Assembly: GCF_042453785.1 (NCBI RefSeq)
Contig: NC_091675.1
Span: 54,970,501-55,034,500 of the forward strand
Direction of reading: 5' to 3'
Length of the DNA: 64,000 bases
From: Malus domestica
Taxonomy: Eukaryota > Streptophyta > Magnoliopsida > Rosales > Rosaceae
Below are positions 11,671-23,789 of this stretch, piece after piece. The notes beneath the pieces were generated by a model, which saw nothing but the letters and a program-made list of their open reading frames with translations, ran no database searches and was not told where the DNA came from. The position numbers and the translations under genes were made by a program. The stretch's first letter is position 1, and each line of letters opens with the position of its first letter.

Positions 11671-11916
11671 TCAGTGAGTAGCGGAGGTTGAAGAGACGGA
11701 ATGAGAGTGGGCGTGATGAGAGGAGGAGGGGGATGGAGCGACGAGGCGGTCGTAGACCTGCTCGCCGACGAGGTAGACGCCGAATGCAACAAGAGCGATG
11801 CCAAGGCCGGGCGTGGCGTGGCGGAGCTGATTAGAGAGCATCGGATGCTTCCTCCACTCGTCCCTCCTCCTGAAGAACTCCCCTGTCGTCCCCAGCGCCT
11901 TCTTACTCCCACCCAT
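11671..11916 (-). CDS. NDUFB3: NADH dehydrogenase [ubiquinone] 1 beta subcomplex subunit 3 (complex I B12 subunit)
   Basis: Single-exon frame of 81 residues, the usual size for plant NDUFB3. The N-terminal block LGTTGEFFRRRDEWRKHPML is the family signature, and one membrane segment follows (about residues 36-55, GLGIALVAFGVYLVGEQVY), with a Ser/His-rich tail. It is an accessory subunit of the membrane arm of mitochondrial complex I. The start is the only ATG upstream of the signature. The gene is divergent from ISPD: the two ATGs are 457 bp apart and share one intergenic promoter region. Arabidopsis has the same pair side by side (At2g02510 and At2g02500). Confidence 0.95.
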   Translation of the reverse strand: MGGSKKALGTTGEFFRRRDEWRKHPMLSNQLRHATPGLGIALVAFGVYLVGEQVYDRLVAPSPSSSHHAHSHSVSSTSATH

Positions 11917-12372
11917 TTCCGTATCTCTCTCGATTGATTACCCCTTCGTCTTCTTTCCTGTTTGTTTTTCTGTTTAATGAGAATTTCTCTCCTGACTTGG
12001 GTTCTCTCATCATTTTTGTCATAGGGTGGGTAGGGGTGGGCTTAGTTTGGGCTTAATATGATGAAATACTGGGACTCGATGGAGGCCCATTAGCGATCAT
12101 TAGTCTACCAACGGACCCGCCGTATGTAAATACACAATAATTCTGTTTCCGGTTGAGGAGGAAAAAAAAGAAAAAAAGAAAAAAAAAGAAATATTATACA
12201 GGAAGCGATGAGTGGTGATTTTGTCTCCAGGTTGAGGGAATATACAGACAGAATCCTCCTCATCTCTTGTGTTGAATAAAAAAAAGAGAGAGGTGCTGCA
12301 GAGACAGAGAGGCACAGGGAGGGAAGGAAGGAAGGAAGGAAGGGTGAGGTTTTGAGGTCTGTGGGTTGAGAC
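11917..12372. promoter_or_regulatory. Divergent promoter region between NDUFB3 and ISPD
   Basis: A 456-bp gap separates the two start codons, so both promoters and both 5' UTRs must lie here. It holds purine-rich tracts (12160-12200), an AGGA repeat at about 12318-12342 and no clear TATA box. Part of the right half is recognisable, diverged, upstream of the ISPD pseudogene at 20214, showing that the duplication carried promoter-proximal DNA. Confidence 0.6.
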
Positions 12373-15300
12373 ATGGACGTCCTCAGTCTCAATGTGTCTT
12401 CCTCAGCAGCTTTTTCAAATGATAACCTCCGAATCCCACCACTTTCAAAGTTAGCAGGAGGAGGAGGAGGAGGCCTTAGACTTAGACTTGCAGCAGCAGC
12501 AGAAGCAGGCATTGGGAATGCAGGCAAAGCTCTTGTCTTTTTTATCTCATTAAATTACTCCTTTCAAATTCATTGATTCAAACATTTGTTTTGTATGCTT
12601 AATTGTTTAATAATTAATTAATTAGCTATATGCTTGCATGCTTCTATTGTCTCTCAGGCAAACAATTCAGTTTCAGGCACAAGGCTAAGGCTAAGGCTAA
12701 GGCCCTGCATACTAGAATCTCTGCGAAAGTTGCCAATGAAGATGTATCTTCATATTTCCCTTTCTTTTTTGTTCAATTATCACCACCACTTTTGTAAATG
12801 GTTTACTTGATAATGCAGAAACCAGAGACTAGATCAATAGTGAAAGAGAAGAGCGTGTCGGTGATTCTTTTGGCTGGAGGGCAGGGCAAAAGGATGGGTG
12901 TAAGTTCTTCACATTCCCCATTTAGATCGTCAGATTCTCTTCTTCATCTGCATTTTTCTGCATAATGCATATGGATGAAATAGAATCCCCATCACCTTCA
13001 TCTATGGATTTGGTTGTCATTCCAGTCCCACAAGATGATCATGTTTTCTCGTTATGTTTGTGCTACTAGGCCAGCTTGCCAAAGCAATATCTTCCCCTTT
13101 TAGGCCAGCCAATTGCATTATACAGGTAACTGACTCACACTCTCTCAGTCAAACCACTTATCAAACCAACTACAATGCGTCATTTTGTTTAATTAGCTGA
13201 ATGTTTATCTGGTTCATTATAATGATGAATAAGCACTTTCATTTTGTAACTTTAGAAGGATTATAAAATGAATGAACCTTGGTGCTTTGGACTATTTGGT
13301 TGCAAGACCCAGTTGCTTGTAGATGCCAAAAGTTCCTACAATACCAAGTTTGAGTTGGTGGATTATTGGATGCCAATTTCTAGACACAGTTACTCTTTTG
13401 TGACTGAAACCTGACCTCTTTGTGTCTTTATAGTTCTAGTTGCAATAGTCCTTTTCAGATTCTCTTGTGTAGGTTTTTTATTCATGTCACGTGGAAATAT
13501 TAATTGACTTTCTACTCTCTTATTTTTTTTTTCCGCGGATACAAATCTTATGCTCTTCTGAATGATATTTTGGATTCCATGCAGCTTCTACACTTTCTCC
13601 CAAATGATTGAAGTCAAGGAAATAATTGTAGTTTGTGATCCCTCCTACAAGGATGTTTTTGAAGGTTATAATCCTCGCTCTCTGGCCCTCCTTGTAAATG
13701 CATTGCCTCTTGGCTTGGCATGCTTTATATATTCGGTGTAGTGATGCAGGAGACATTTAAACTAATTTGGTTGGTCATGTTCTCAGACGCCAAACATAAG
13801 ATCCAGAAGGAACTTAAATTCACACTACCAGGGAAGGAAAGACAAGATTCGGTTTACAGTGGACTCCAGGTGCACAGAGATTCTTTCTTTTCCATTGTTA
13901 ATCAAGAATTAAAAAGCCTCTTTCATTTTGTAAAGGCCTCTCATTTGTTGCCAAAGGCTCTATATAGAAACAAAATCTATCTGATTTAAAATTATAATGA
14001 AGTCTTGGCTCTGCTTTATCTCAATGTCTGTTGCATTACCTTACTTGATATATGAAACTGAGAAGGCTGTCTATTGTTCTTTCGGGACAACGCTTCTGTA
14101 ATGAAACTTTGGTTCAATCATTGAAGTTTGTTGAAAGTTTTCTTCTCAGTGGGAATGCAACTTTATCCTATTTTGCAGGAAGCTTTTTCACTTTAATCCC
14201 TAAGCCTCAGTGTGAGAAATGTGAGATTGATATAGGTAGCCCGAAGCCTGAATTTAACTTTTTCCAGATGAATTTTGAAATCTTCTTCAAGGGCAACCAA
14301 AAAATCCTTCTGTAACGACACTCTCTGGAGTGATAGTGCCATTAGGCCTATTCTCTATTTTTTATTTTGAAGTTTGTTCGTTGTTGTTATGAACAGATAT
14401 TCTTCCATTTTTCTGTATTTGTCTTGCACATTGTAACCGGTTAGTAACAAGACAGAAGTCAATGATTTCTTCTTATTTATTTTGAAATCGCATTGATATA
14501 TACAATTGCATTGATCGTTTGGTGCTTTTTTATTTTTTATTTTATATTTTAATTATGAAGCTGATGTATGACTATTATTGGGAGCATAAACTTATCTTCT
14601 TATGATTGAATACAATTCTTCTGTGGACAGGCAATTGATTTGACCTCGGAGCTTGTTTGTATCCATGATTCTGCTAGACCTCTGGTAGCATCAGGAGATG
14701 CAGCAAAGGTTTGAGATGCAGATTTCTTTCCCTGCTCACATCTAGCGCATTGGCTTTTATTGTCTGTTGACTATACGTACTTAATGGTGCATTGACTTTC
14801 ATTATGTAGTGTACTATGTACTTATGCGTTCCTTCTGGATTATGGTTTTGGAGGTTATAGACCAGTGCTACCAATTGAGTTCAATATGTAAAAGAACACA
14901 TATGAAATATATCACACTTAGTACATCGTTTGGTATAGAGCAGTTCTACTTATTGAAATAAATCACTGTCTGAATTAATTAGATACTTGTAAATAGTTTG
15001 TCACAGTTGGCCGTTTCCTTGCACATTCTGAGTGCTGGAGTCAATATGTCCAGTCATAGTTGGTCTCTCTCAAAAATATATAAAGAAGAATAAAAGAAAT
15101 GGAAATTTTTATGTGGGTTCTAGTTGTTAGATTTAGGCATTTATATGTACGGTAAAACATTTAATTTATGCATGGTTGTTTATTTGTTTGTATTCTTAAG
15201 TCGGACTCTTCCCTTGGATATTTAAAAGAATGATTAGAGTTGGAACTGTATGCCTTTAGGTTCTCAAAGATGGCTGCTTAAATGGTGCAGCCGTACTTGG

Positions 15301-16769
15301 TGTTCCAGTAAAAGCTACAATCAAAGAGGTACTACCTTCAGTTTAGTAATATTTATGCTAAAGCTGTGTCCGTTTAGTATCTCTTTGGTCTCTTTTCAGT
15401 GAAACACATTTAATACGTATCTTGAAACTCCTAGTTTCATGCTTCCTTTGTAGTTTGGTTGTATCAAAGGATATTATGTTTTTTTACTCAACAGTTCAAC
15501 TCCACATTTGACATAGTAGTGTGACATAGACCTTACAGAAGATTCTTTCAACTAGTGGTAGTTTTCTGTTCCCATCTTTTGTCACCATGTTACGATGCTC
15601 CATTCCTCAGAGGATCGCCATTAATTGACTTTGAAATGGTCTTCCTTGACTCTGTGATGGCCATTACTTGAAGACCACATAAATAATACCATGTCTAGAT
15701 TTCGGAAAGTGCACTTTGGAAATGTATGGAATTGCAATCTTAATTGGGGGTAGCAGAACCTTTTGTTTTATTGTTACTTTCCAGTCTAACTACACATTGC
15801 TACACCAACGAGCAATTCACCGTGTCAGTCCTCCAAATAACTTGACTTTCGTCAATCGATTAGATTGAACCAAAACTTGATGAGCTTATTCGTGTGCTTT
15901 ATTTTTCTTTTCCATTTTTATATGCAGGCAAACAGTGAATCTTTTGTAGTCAAAACCCTTGACAGGAGAACACTTTGGGAAATGCAGACACCCCAGGTTT
16001 GCTCCTTAACTTATATATCTTAGTTGATCGTTTGAGGACCTAATTTAGAATGCTGATCAATTCCTACAGGTCATCAAACCTGAGTTGCTCAGAGAGGGTT
16101 TTGAGCTTGTCAATAGGTACTAACTACTAACTAATTCATGGTGCACAATTTAGTCGCATACTGATTGTTAAAGAATGCCAAACTAGCATAATGAGGCCAT
16201 GTTGATAAATGTTGAGGCACTGAATATATCAGAGCGTTCCCTTGAGAGGCTGATGTTTGTTGTTTATGTTATTTTGAAATTGTCGTCGGTGTATGAGTGA
16301 AACTTAATATTCTGTCGGCCATCTATAATTTTCTCCATATTTCACTTTTTTTTCATGTGGGCTCCTAATTATAATTTGTAAGTATCTTTGTCCGTCAACT
16401 TAAATATGATTGGTATACAAATCCTGAACAAATTGTGCTTACCGCAGAGAAGGGCTTGAAGTGACTGACGACGTGTCTATTGTTGAGCACCTTAAGCATC
16501 CCGTGTACATCACTCAAGGATCTTATACCAACATCAAGGTAGTGAAACATGTATCCTAATTCAAGCTTGATTCTTTGACTGTTAAGCAATGTTAAGCAGT
16601 CCAGTTCCAACGTCGGACGTAAACGTTTCTCGGTGTATTTGGAAAGTTGGTTAATACTATGTAATGCAACGATGCTGGTGTTTTGGTTTTGCAGGTGACA
16701 ACGCCGGATGATTTATTACTTGCGGAAAGAATACTGAGTATGAACTCGGGACAGTCTTCTCCCGAATAG
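12373..16769 (+). CDS. ISPD: 2-C-methyl-D-erythritol 4-phosphate cytidylyltransferase, chloroplastic
   Basis: Twelve exons join in frame to 321 residues: 12373-12523, 12658-12743, 12819-12899, 13070-13125, 13585-13664, 13787-13869, 14631-14708, 15260-15328, 15928-15996, 16070-16116, 16448-16538, 16695-16769. The enzyme couples CTP to MEP in the plastid isoprenoid pathway. Visible hallmarks are the CTP-binding loop [11 protein letters not shown] with SLPKQY (exons 3-4), [10 protein letters not shown] (exon 7), the LWEMQTPQ block (exon 9) and [10 protein letters not shown] (exon 12). The first 75 or so residues are Ser/Ala/Gly-rich and resemble a transit peptide. Intron 1 must use a GC donor (CAG|GCAAAG) to keep the frame; all others are GT-AG. 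A broken copy lies downstream at 20214-30745. Confidence 0.96.
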
Positions 16770-17392
16770 TCTCCGTATACTGTTTTTGTGCCAGCGCTTG
16801 TAGTTTTGTTCTTCTTTCCTTTGCTTTTTTTTTTTTTTTTTTTTTTTGGTAAAGCTTTCTTTCCTTTCCTTTGTGTAGGCCAAACTAAAGCCGAAAGTTA
16901 ATTTAAGTTCAAAAAAGGTCATTGAAGGGGATGAGATTTTGTGCCACTGCTTCTAGTTCTGTTCTTCTTCCGGTATAAATAAGTTGTATCATATTTATAC
17001 AAAAGTGTAGTATGTACTAATGTGATTAATTGAAGCATGTTTCCCCTAAAAGTGCTTATGTGTGTAATTAGAAGCTGAATATCATTTCTAATGAAATTGA
17101 AATTGAAATTGAACTTGAATAATAATACTGTGTACCAAGAGATGTTGATGATCAGAGTGGCATTGCTCGGTCCCTATGCACCCGAGATCGGATCTCCCTT
17201 TTCAGGGTTGAGAATTTAGAGTAAATTATTAGTGTTATATAAAATTAAATATTAAAAGTCCTAACCAAACAATAAAATAAAAAATTTCAACCTACCCGTT
17301 TCATTTAAGAAGCTGAATTCAAACGAAATGCCGGGGAGCGATTAGGGAGTGAAATTGCCATCGCCAGACTACTCCGTCCTCAGCCGAACCAA
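16770..17392. other. ISPD 3' UTR and PPR gene promoter region
   Basis: Contains a T tract at 16827-16847, short GAAATT repeats near 17090-17115 and AT-rich sequence. No additional gene is seen. Confidence 0.5.
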
Positions 17393-20077
17393 ATGATCTG
17401 CTACTTCGCGCGCAGGTCCCTCCACGTGTCCCGAACACCCCACTGGAAGCTCCGGGACGAGTACAAGCTCACCCGCCCCCAGTTACACGACCGCATATCC
17501 CGCCTCCTCCTCCTCCAGCGCTACGACGCCCTTCACCAGCTCTCCTTTGACTTCTCCGACCGCCTCCTCAGCACCGTCCTCCGCCAACTGAAGCTCAACC
17601 CCGCCGCCTGCTTAGCCTTTTTCAAATTGGCTTCCAAGCAGCACAAGTTCAGGCCCAACCTCAAGTCTTACTGTATGATTGTTCATATCTTGTCCAGAGC
17701 TGGAATGCACGACCAAACCAGAGCGTATTTGAACGAGTTGGTCCGTCTCTGCAACAACCATTGTTCAGCATTCGTGGTCTGGGATGAGCTTGTTCGCGTT
17801 TACAGGGAATTTACGTTTTCTCCAACGGTTTTCGACATGGTTCTCAAGGTGTTTGCTGAGAAGGGCATGACCAAGTGTGCACTTCATGTGTTTGATAATA
17901 TGGGTAAGTGCGGTCGAGTTCCTAGTTTGAGGTCTTGTAATTCATTGTTGAGTAATTTGGTCAGAAACGGTGAATGTTTCAATGCATTGCTTGTGTATGA
18001 GCAGATAATTAGGTTGGGGATTGTTCCCGATGTTTATACCTGTTCGATAATGGTGAATGCGTATTGTAAGGAGGGGAGGCTGAGTAGAGCGGCGGAGTTT
18101 GTCAAAGAGATGGAAAGTTTGGGTTTTGAATTAAATGTGGTGACTTACAATAGTTTGATTAATGGGTACATCAGTTCGGGAGATGTTGAAGGAGCCCGAT
18201 TGGTGTTGGGGTTGATGTCTGAGAAAGGAATTAAGAGAAATGTGGTGAGTTATACACTGTTGATTAAGGGTTACTGCAAGCAGTGTAAGATGGAGGAAGC
18301 GGAGAAGGTGCTTCGAGGTATGAAGGAGGAGGAGGGGGACGAGTTTGTGGTTGTGGATGAACTTGCTTATGGCGTCTTGTTAGATGGGTATTGTAAAGCT
18401 GGCAGAATTGATGATGCTATTAGGATTCGGGATGAGATGTTGACCATGGGTTTAAGTATGAATATTTTCATTTGCAACTCCTTGATCAATGGGTACTGCA
18501 AGGTCGGTCAAGTTCGTGACGCGGAGGGAGTGTTGTTGCGGATGAGATATTGGAACTTAAACCCTGATTCTTATAGTTATAATACCCTTATGGATGGGTA
18601 TTGTAAGAAAGGTCAGACAAGTGATGCATTGAAGCTTTTTGATGAGATGCTTCAGGAAGGAATCCATCACACTGTTATAACTTATAATACGCTTCTCAAG
18701 GGTTTATGTCAAGCGGGTGCTTTTGATGATGCCTTGCATCTTTGGCATCTAATGTTGAAAAGAGGGTTGGCTCCTGACGAGGTTAGCTATTGTTCTCTGC
18801 TTGATGGGGTTTTGAAGAAGGAAGATCTTGATGGGGCTATAACTCTGTGGAAAGATATTCTAGCAAAGGGTTTTACCAAAAGTAAGTTTGCTTTCAATAC
18901 AATGATTAATGGGTTATGCAAGATGGGAAAAATGGTTGAAGCGGAAGAGGTTTTCGAAAAGATGAAGGAGCTAGGATGTTTACCTGATGAGATGACTTAT
19001 AGAACCCTGAGTGATGGGTACTGTAAAATTGGGAACGTTGAAGAAGCTTTCAAAGTTAAGAGTTTGATGGAAAGGCAAGCAATACTTCCTTCCATTGAAA
19101 TGTACAATTCTCTCATCAATGGTGTCTTTATGTCCAGGAAATTAAGTAAAGTGAATGGTCTTCTTGCTGAGATGCAGACAAGGGGATTAACCCCGGATAT
19201 TGTTACATATGGAGCCCTGATCACTGGTTGGTGCAATGAAGGGATGCTGGATAAAGCTTTGAGTTCATATTTTGAGATGATTGACAAAGGGTTCACCACC
19301 AATTTAATTATTTGCAGCAAAGTTGTCAGTACTCTGTATAGGCTTGGTAGGATTGATGAAGGAAATAGTCTGTTGCAGAAGCTATTGGATTTTGATTTTT
19401 TTTCAGATCAGCAATGTTTTTCGAAGCTTTGCAAAGTTGGCAGTAGAAATCAAGAAATTCAAAAATTTGCAGATTCTCTTGATGAAAGTGCTGAAAGTTT
19501 CTCTCTGTCCAACCCGGTTGTATACAATATTGCTATCTTGGGGCTCTGCAGATCAGGGAAAGTTGCTGATGCAAGGAAATTAATATCGTCATTATTGCTC
19601 AGTGGTATTTCTCCAGACAACTTTACTTATTGCACCCTAATCAATGCCACGGCTGCTGCTGGTAATGTGACTGAGGCTTTCAACTTACGAGATGAAATGC
19701 TGAAAGGGGATCTTGTTCCTAACATTACCACATATAATGCTCTTATAAATGGCTTGTCCAAATCAGGAAATTTGGATAGAGCACAGAGGCTTTTCCATAA
19801 ACTTAACCGAAAGAAGTTAGTTCCTAATGATGTTACCTACAATATAATGATTGGTGGATACAGCAGAATTGGAAATACTGTGGAAGCGTTTAAATTTTGG
19901 AATGAGATGATTCGAAAAGGGATTGCTCCCTCTGTTATCACTTACTCTGCATTGATCAATGGTCTTTATAAGCAAGGAAATTTGGAAGAATCTGTGAAGC
20001 TTTTGAGTCAACTGATCAAGGTGGGAGTGCAGCATAACCTTGTTAATTACATACTCCAGTTTGGTTCAAAGCATTGA
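17393..20077 (+). CDS. P-class pentatricopeptide repeat protein, At1g19290-like
   Basis: One uninterrupted exon of 894 residues. After a basic, aromatic N-terminus (likely mitochondrial presequence) and a non-repeat region with LNPAACLAFFKLASKQ, the protein is a run of about 19-20 degenerate 35-residue PPR motifs, recognisable by the recurring TYNSLINGYC, NVVSYTLLIKGYC and NTLLKGLCQAG blocks up to the C-terminus. No E, DYW or SMR domain follows, so it is P class; such proteins bind organellar RNA to stabilise, splice or help translate it. Overall layout and many blocks match Arabidopsis At1g19290 (about 900 residues). It lies in the same direction as ISPD, with 623 bp between. The RNA target is unknown. 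Confidence 0.95.
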   Translation: MICYFARRSLHVSRTPHWKLRDEYKLTRPQLHDRISRLLLLQRYDALHQLSFDFSDRLLSTVLRQLKLNPAACLAFFKLASKQHKFRPNLKSYCMIVHILSRAGMHDQTRAYLNELVRLCNNHCSAFVVWDELVRVYREFTFSPTVFDMVLKVFAEKGMTKCALHVFDNMGKCGRVPSLRSCNSLLSNLVRNGECFNALLVYEQIIRLGIVPDVYTCSIMVNAYCKEGRLSRAAEFVKEMESLGFELNVVTYNSLINGYISSGDVEGARLVLGLMSEKGIKRNVVSYTLLIKGYCKQCKMEEAEKVLRGMKEEEGDEFVVVDELAYGVLLDGYCKAGRIDDAIRIRDEMLTMGLSMNIFICNSLINGYCKVGQVRDAEGVLLRMRYWNLNPDSYSYNTLMDGYCKKGQTSDALKLFDEMLQEGIHHTVITYNTLLKGLCQAGAFDDALHLWHLMLKRGLAPDEVSYCSLLDGVLKKEDLDGAITLWKDILAKGFTKSKFAFNTMINGLCKMGKMVEAEEVFEKMKELGCLPDEMTYRTLSDGYCKIGNVEEAFKVKSLMERQAILPSIEMYNSLINGVFMSRKLSKVNGLLAEMQTRGLTPDIVTYGALITGWCNEGMLDKALSSYFEMIDKGFTTNLIICSKVVSTLYRLGRIDEGNSLLQKLLDFDFFSDQQCFSKLCKVGSRNQEIQKFADSLDESAESFSLSNPVVYNIAILGLCRSGKVADARKLISSLLLSGISPDNFTYCTLINATAAAGNVTEAFNLRDEMLKGDLVPNITTYNALINGLSKSGNLDRAQRLFHKLNRKKLVPNDVTYNIMIGGYSRIGNTVEAFKFWNEMIRKGIAPSVITYSALINGLYKQGNLEESVKLLSQLIKVGVQHNLVNYILQFGSKH

Positions 20078-20213
20078 ATGAAGGGTGAGGGTAAGATATT
20101 AAACTTAAACATACGATGTGTCATAGCCGCTCCTCTGTGTTATTTCTCACCAAAGAAGCATTTATTAGCCTTAAAGTACTGAAGGACAAATAAAAAATAT
20201 ATACAACTGGATC

Positions 20214-20526
20214 GGTGGTGTTTTGTCTTCAAGTTCATGGAATATTTAGACTCCTCATCTGTTGGAATTTAGAATAAAAACAGCTGCACAGGTACAAAGA
20301 ATTTGGAATTTGGCTCTTAGTGTCAGCTCTGAGTTGTCAAGGTTGAGATGGTGCCTTGTGTTCTTGGGTTGGACCAGTGAGTCTTCTTCACACACAGCCT
20401 TTTCAAGTTATAACCTCCGAATTCTAGCACTTTCAAATTCTAGCATTAGACTTTCAGGCAAGTCAACACCAAAGCTCTTCTCTTTTCATATCATTCAATT
20501 CAAAATAAAACATTGTTTGCTTAATT
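20214..20526 (+). pseudogene. ISPD pseudogene, first segment: upstream region, exon 1 and start of intron 1
   Basis: The sequence aligns by eye with 12200-12600 of ISPD: matching pieces of 5' UTR (GGTGGTGTTTTGTCTTCAAG), exon 1 (TTTTCAAGTTATAACCTCCG) and the exon 1 donor, here CAG|GCAAGT. The initiator ATG is lost (GGACCAG where the gene has GACATGG). The segment ends at the composite retroelement insertion; the last 14 bases are the left target duplication. The copy has the same orientation as ISPD and lies just after the PPR gene. Confidence 0.85.
20513..20526. repeat. Left 14-bp target-site duplication of the composite insertion
   Basis: TTGTTTGCTTAATT occurs here and again at 28888-28901, directly after the TTG-rich tail of the second RTE end. 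The joined sequence matches intron 1 of ISPD. Confidence 0.85.
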
Positions 20527-23500
20527 AACTCCGCCTATGTCTTACATGGCCGGTCCCAAGCCCGGATAAAGGAGGAGGGGGAGGGCGTCAGGTAGTCGAC
20601 AGCCGGCACTCCATGATCACGTCGAATCCTTATGAAAATGAATCCAGAACAAAATCGCGCTAAAGCTAGGGCGTCACCCGTAAGTGGCGCGCTGTGTGGC
20701 CTGAGCACAGTGATAAGTGAGCAAGGGTCGCTGTATCTCCATCGGCACCCGGATGCAGTGTTAAATGAGCAAGGGGGCCATAGAAACTTCTTTTCGAACG
20801 ACTCCACTCAAAGTTGTTTGGGAGCATATGCTCCTATCAACTTTACCCGGGACACACAAAAGAAGTACTTTGATCCTATTAGACGGGGGAGGGTGAAGAA
20901 GCTAGGACAGAAGGGTAGAGTTCAAGAGAGCAAAATGCGTTTAGGAACGTGGAATATAGGAACCTTAACGGGAAAATCTATGGAAGTAGTGGAAGTTATG
21001 GTGAGGAGAAGGATAAATATTATGTGCCTACAAGAAACTAAGTGGGTTGGTAGTAAGGCAAAGGATCTAGAAAACTCAGGGTTTAAACTTTGGTATTCGG
21101 GCACAAATAGAACGAGAAACGGTGTTGGCATCATCGTGGACAAGACCTTGGTACAAGATGTTGTAGATGTCAAGAGGGTAGGAGATAGAATCATGGCAAT
21201 CAAGATTGTAATAGGACAAGAACTTATCAATGTGATTAGTGCGTACGCACCTCAAGTAGGGTTGGATACGAGTTCGAAGGAGAAATTTTGGGAAGATCTT
21301 GGAGACTTGGTGCAAGGAATTGCTCAGACGGAGAAGTTATTTATAGGAGGAGATTTAAATGGACACGTGGGCAGGGAGACAGGCAACTATGGAGGTTTTC
21401 ATGGTGGCCATGGTTTTGGGGAGAGAAACGAGGATGGGGAAGCTATCTTGGATTTTGCAATGACATATGATCTCTTCTTAGCCAACACCTTCTTTAAGAA
21501 GAGAGAAGAACATGTGATCACCTACAAGAGTGGGTCGTCAAAAACACAAATAGATTTTCTTCTAATGAGGAAAGGGGATCGTATAACTTGTAAGGATTGC
21601 AAAGTTATACCAGGAGAGAGCGTGACTAATCAACATCGCTTGTTGGTGATGGATGTACATATCAAAAGAGTAAGACAAAAGAACAAGACTTGGAAGTGCC
21701 CAAGGACTAGATGGTGGAATCTAAAAGAAGAAAAACAAGCCATTTTCAAAGAGAAGGTAATCACCCAATGTGTGTGGGATAGAGAGGGGGAAGCTAGCCA
21801 AATGTGGGATTCCATGGCTAGTTGTATCCGAAAAGTAGCAAAAGAGGTATTAGGAGAGTCCAAGGGCTTTGCCCCACACCAAAAGGAATCTTGGTGGTGG
21901 AATGAGGAGGTACAAACAAAGGTGAAGGCTAAGAAGGAATGTTGTAAAGCCTTATACAAGGAGAGGACCGATGAAAATGGTGAAAGGTATAGAAAAGCGA
22001 AGCAAGAGGCGAAGAAAGCTGTCAGAGAAGCTAAGTTAGCGGCTTACGACGATATGTATAAACGACTAGATACCAAAGAAGGAGAGTTGGATATCTATAA
22101 ACTATCTAGAGCAAGGGAAAAGAAGACAAGGGACCTAAACCAAGTGAGGTGCATCAAGGATGATGATGGAAAGGTTCTTGCTACAGAAAACGCGGTTAAA
22201 GACAGATGGAGAGGTTATTTTCATAATCTCTTCAATGAAGGACATGAAATGAGTGCTTCTTTAGGGGAGTTGAGTAACTCAGAAGAGTGTAGAAACTACT
22301 CTTTTTATCGTCGAATCCGGAAGGAAGAAGTGGTTGTAGCTTTGAAGAAGATGAAGCATAAAAAAGCAATAGGCCCAGACGATATACCAATCGAAGTGTG
22401 GAAACTTTTGGGAGAGACAGGTATAACATGGCTCACTGACCTTTTCAATAGGATTTTGAAAACGAAGAAGATGCCAAATGAGTGGCGAACGAGCACTTTG
22501 GTGCCTATCTACAAGAATAAGGGCGACGTACAAAATTGCATGAACTATAGGGGTATTAAGCTAATGAGTCATACAATGAAGCTCTGGGAGAGAGTCATTG
22601 AGCATAGATTGAGGCAAGAGACACGGGTTTCGGACAACCAATTCGGGTTCATGCCAGGGCGCTCAACCATGGAGGCAATCTATCTCTTACGAAGATTGAT
22701 GGAAAGATATAGAGATGGGAAAAAGGATTTACACATGGTCTTTATAGATTTGGAAAAAGCGTATGATAGGGTCCCAAGAGACATTCTTTGGAGGATTTTA
22801 GAGAAGAAAGGAGTACGAGTAGCATATATCCAAGCTATAAAGGATATGTATGAAGGAGCAAAGACTGCCGTAAGAACTCATGAAGGACAAACCGAAAGCT
22901 TTCCCATAACTGTAGGATTACATCAAGGCTCATCCTTAAGTCCTTACCTTTTTGCGTTGGTAATGGATGAGTTAACAGGACATATTCAAGATGATATTCC
23001 TTGGTGTATGCTGTTCGCAGACGATATAGTGTTGATAGATGAAACTCAGGAAGGGGTAAATGCAAAGCTTAACCTTTGGAGAGAAGTGTTGGAATCTAAA
23101 GGTCTTCGCCTAAGCCGATCAAAGACAGAATATATGGAGTGCAAGTTCAGTGCAAATGGAGGCCAAAACGAGTTAGGGGTGAGGATCGGAGATCAAGAAA
23201 TACCAAAGAGCGACCGTTTTCGTTACCTAGGATCTATCTTGCAAAAGAACGGAGAATTAGATGGAGATCTCAACCATAGAATACAAGCTGGATGGATGAA
23301 GTGGAAGAGTGCATCCGGCGTGTTATGTGACCGCCGTATGCCACTGAAGCTCAAGGGAAAATTTTATAGGACGGCAATAAGGCCGGCGATGCTGTATGGC
23401 ACAGAATGTTGGGCGGTGAAACATCAACACGTACACAAAATGGGTGTAGCGGAGATGAGGATGCTTCGTTGGATGTGTGGGCACACGAGAAAGGATAAGA

Positions 23501-23789
23501 TTAGGAATGAGGATTTCCGGGGTAAAGTAGGAGTAGCCGAAATTGAAGGAAAGATGAGAGAAAATCGGTTACGGTGGTTTGGACATGTGCAAAGAAGGCC
23601 TATTGACGCTCCGATTAGAAGATGCGACTATGGGACAGAGGTTCAGGGCCGAAGGGGTAGAGGAAGACCTAGGAAAACTTTGGAAGAGACTCTAAGAAAA
23701 GACTTAGAGTACTTGGATCTAACGAAGGACATGACACAGGATCGAGCACAATGGCGTTCTAAGATTCATATAGCCGATCCCACTCAGTG
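20527..23789 (+). mobile_element. RTE-type non-LTR retrotransposon (LINE), nearly full length, lacking its 3' tail
   Basis: It begins after the target duplication and contains one long ORF at 20632-23790. It stops abruptly after CCCACTCAGTG, exactly where the related copy at 28277-28887 continues with GGGAAAAGGCTTTG and a TTG array. A single ORF with endonuclease and reverse transcriptase plus a TTG-type 3' end is typical of plant RTE elements. Confidence 0.85.

Noticed and set aside
12105..12527. 140-codon minus-strand ORF
   Set aside because: Overlaps ISPD exon 1 and its 5' UTR in antisense; composition is explained by purine-rich DNA.
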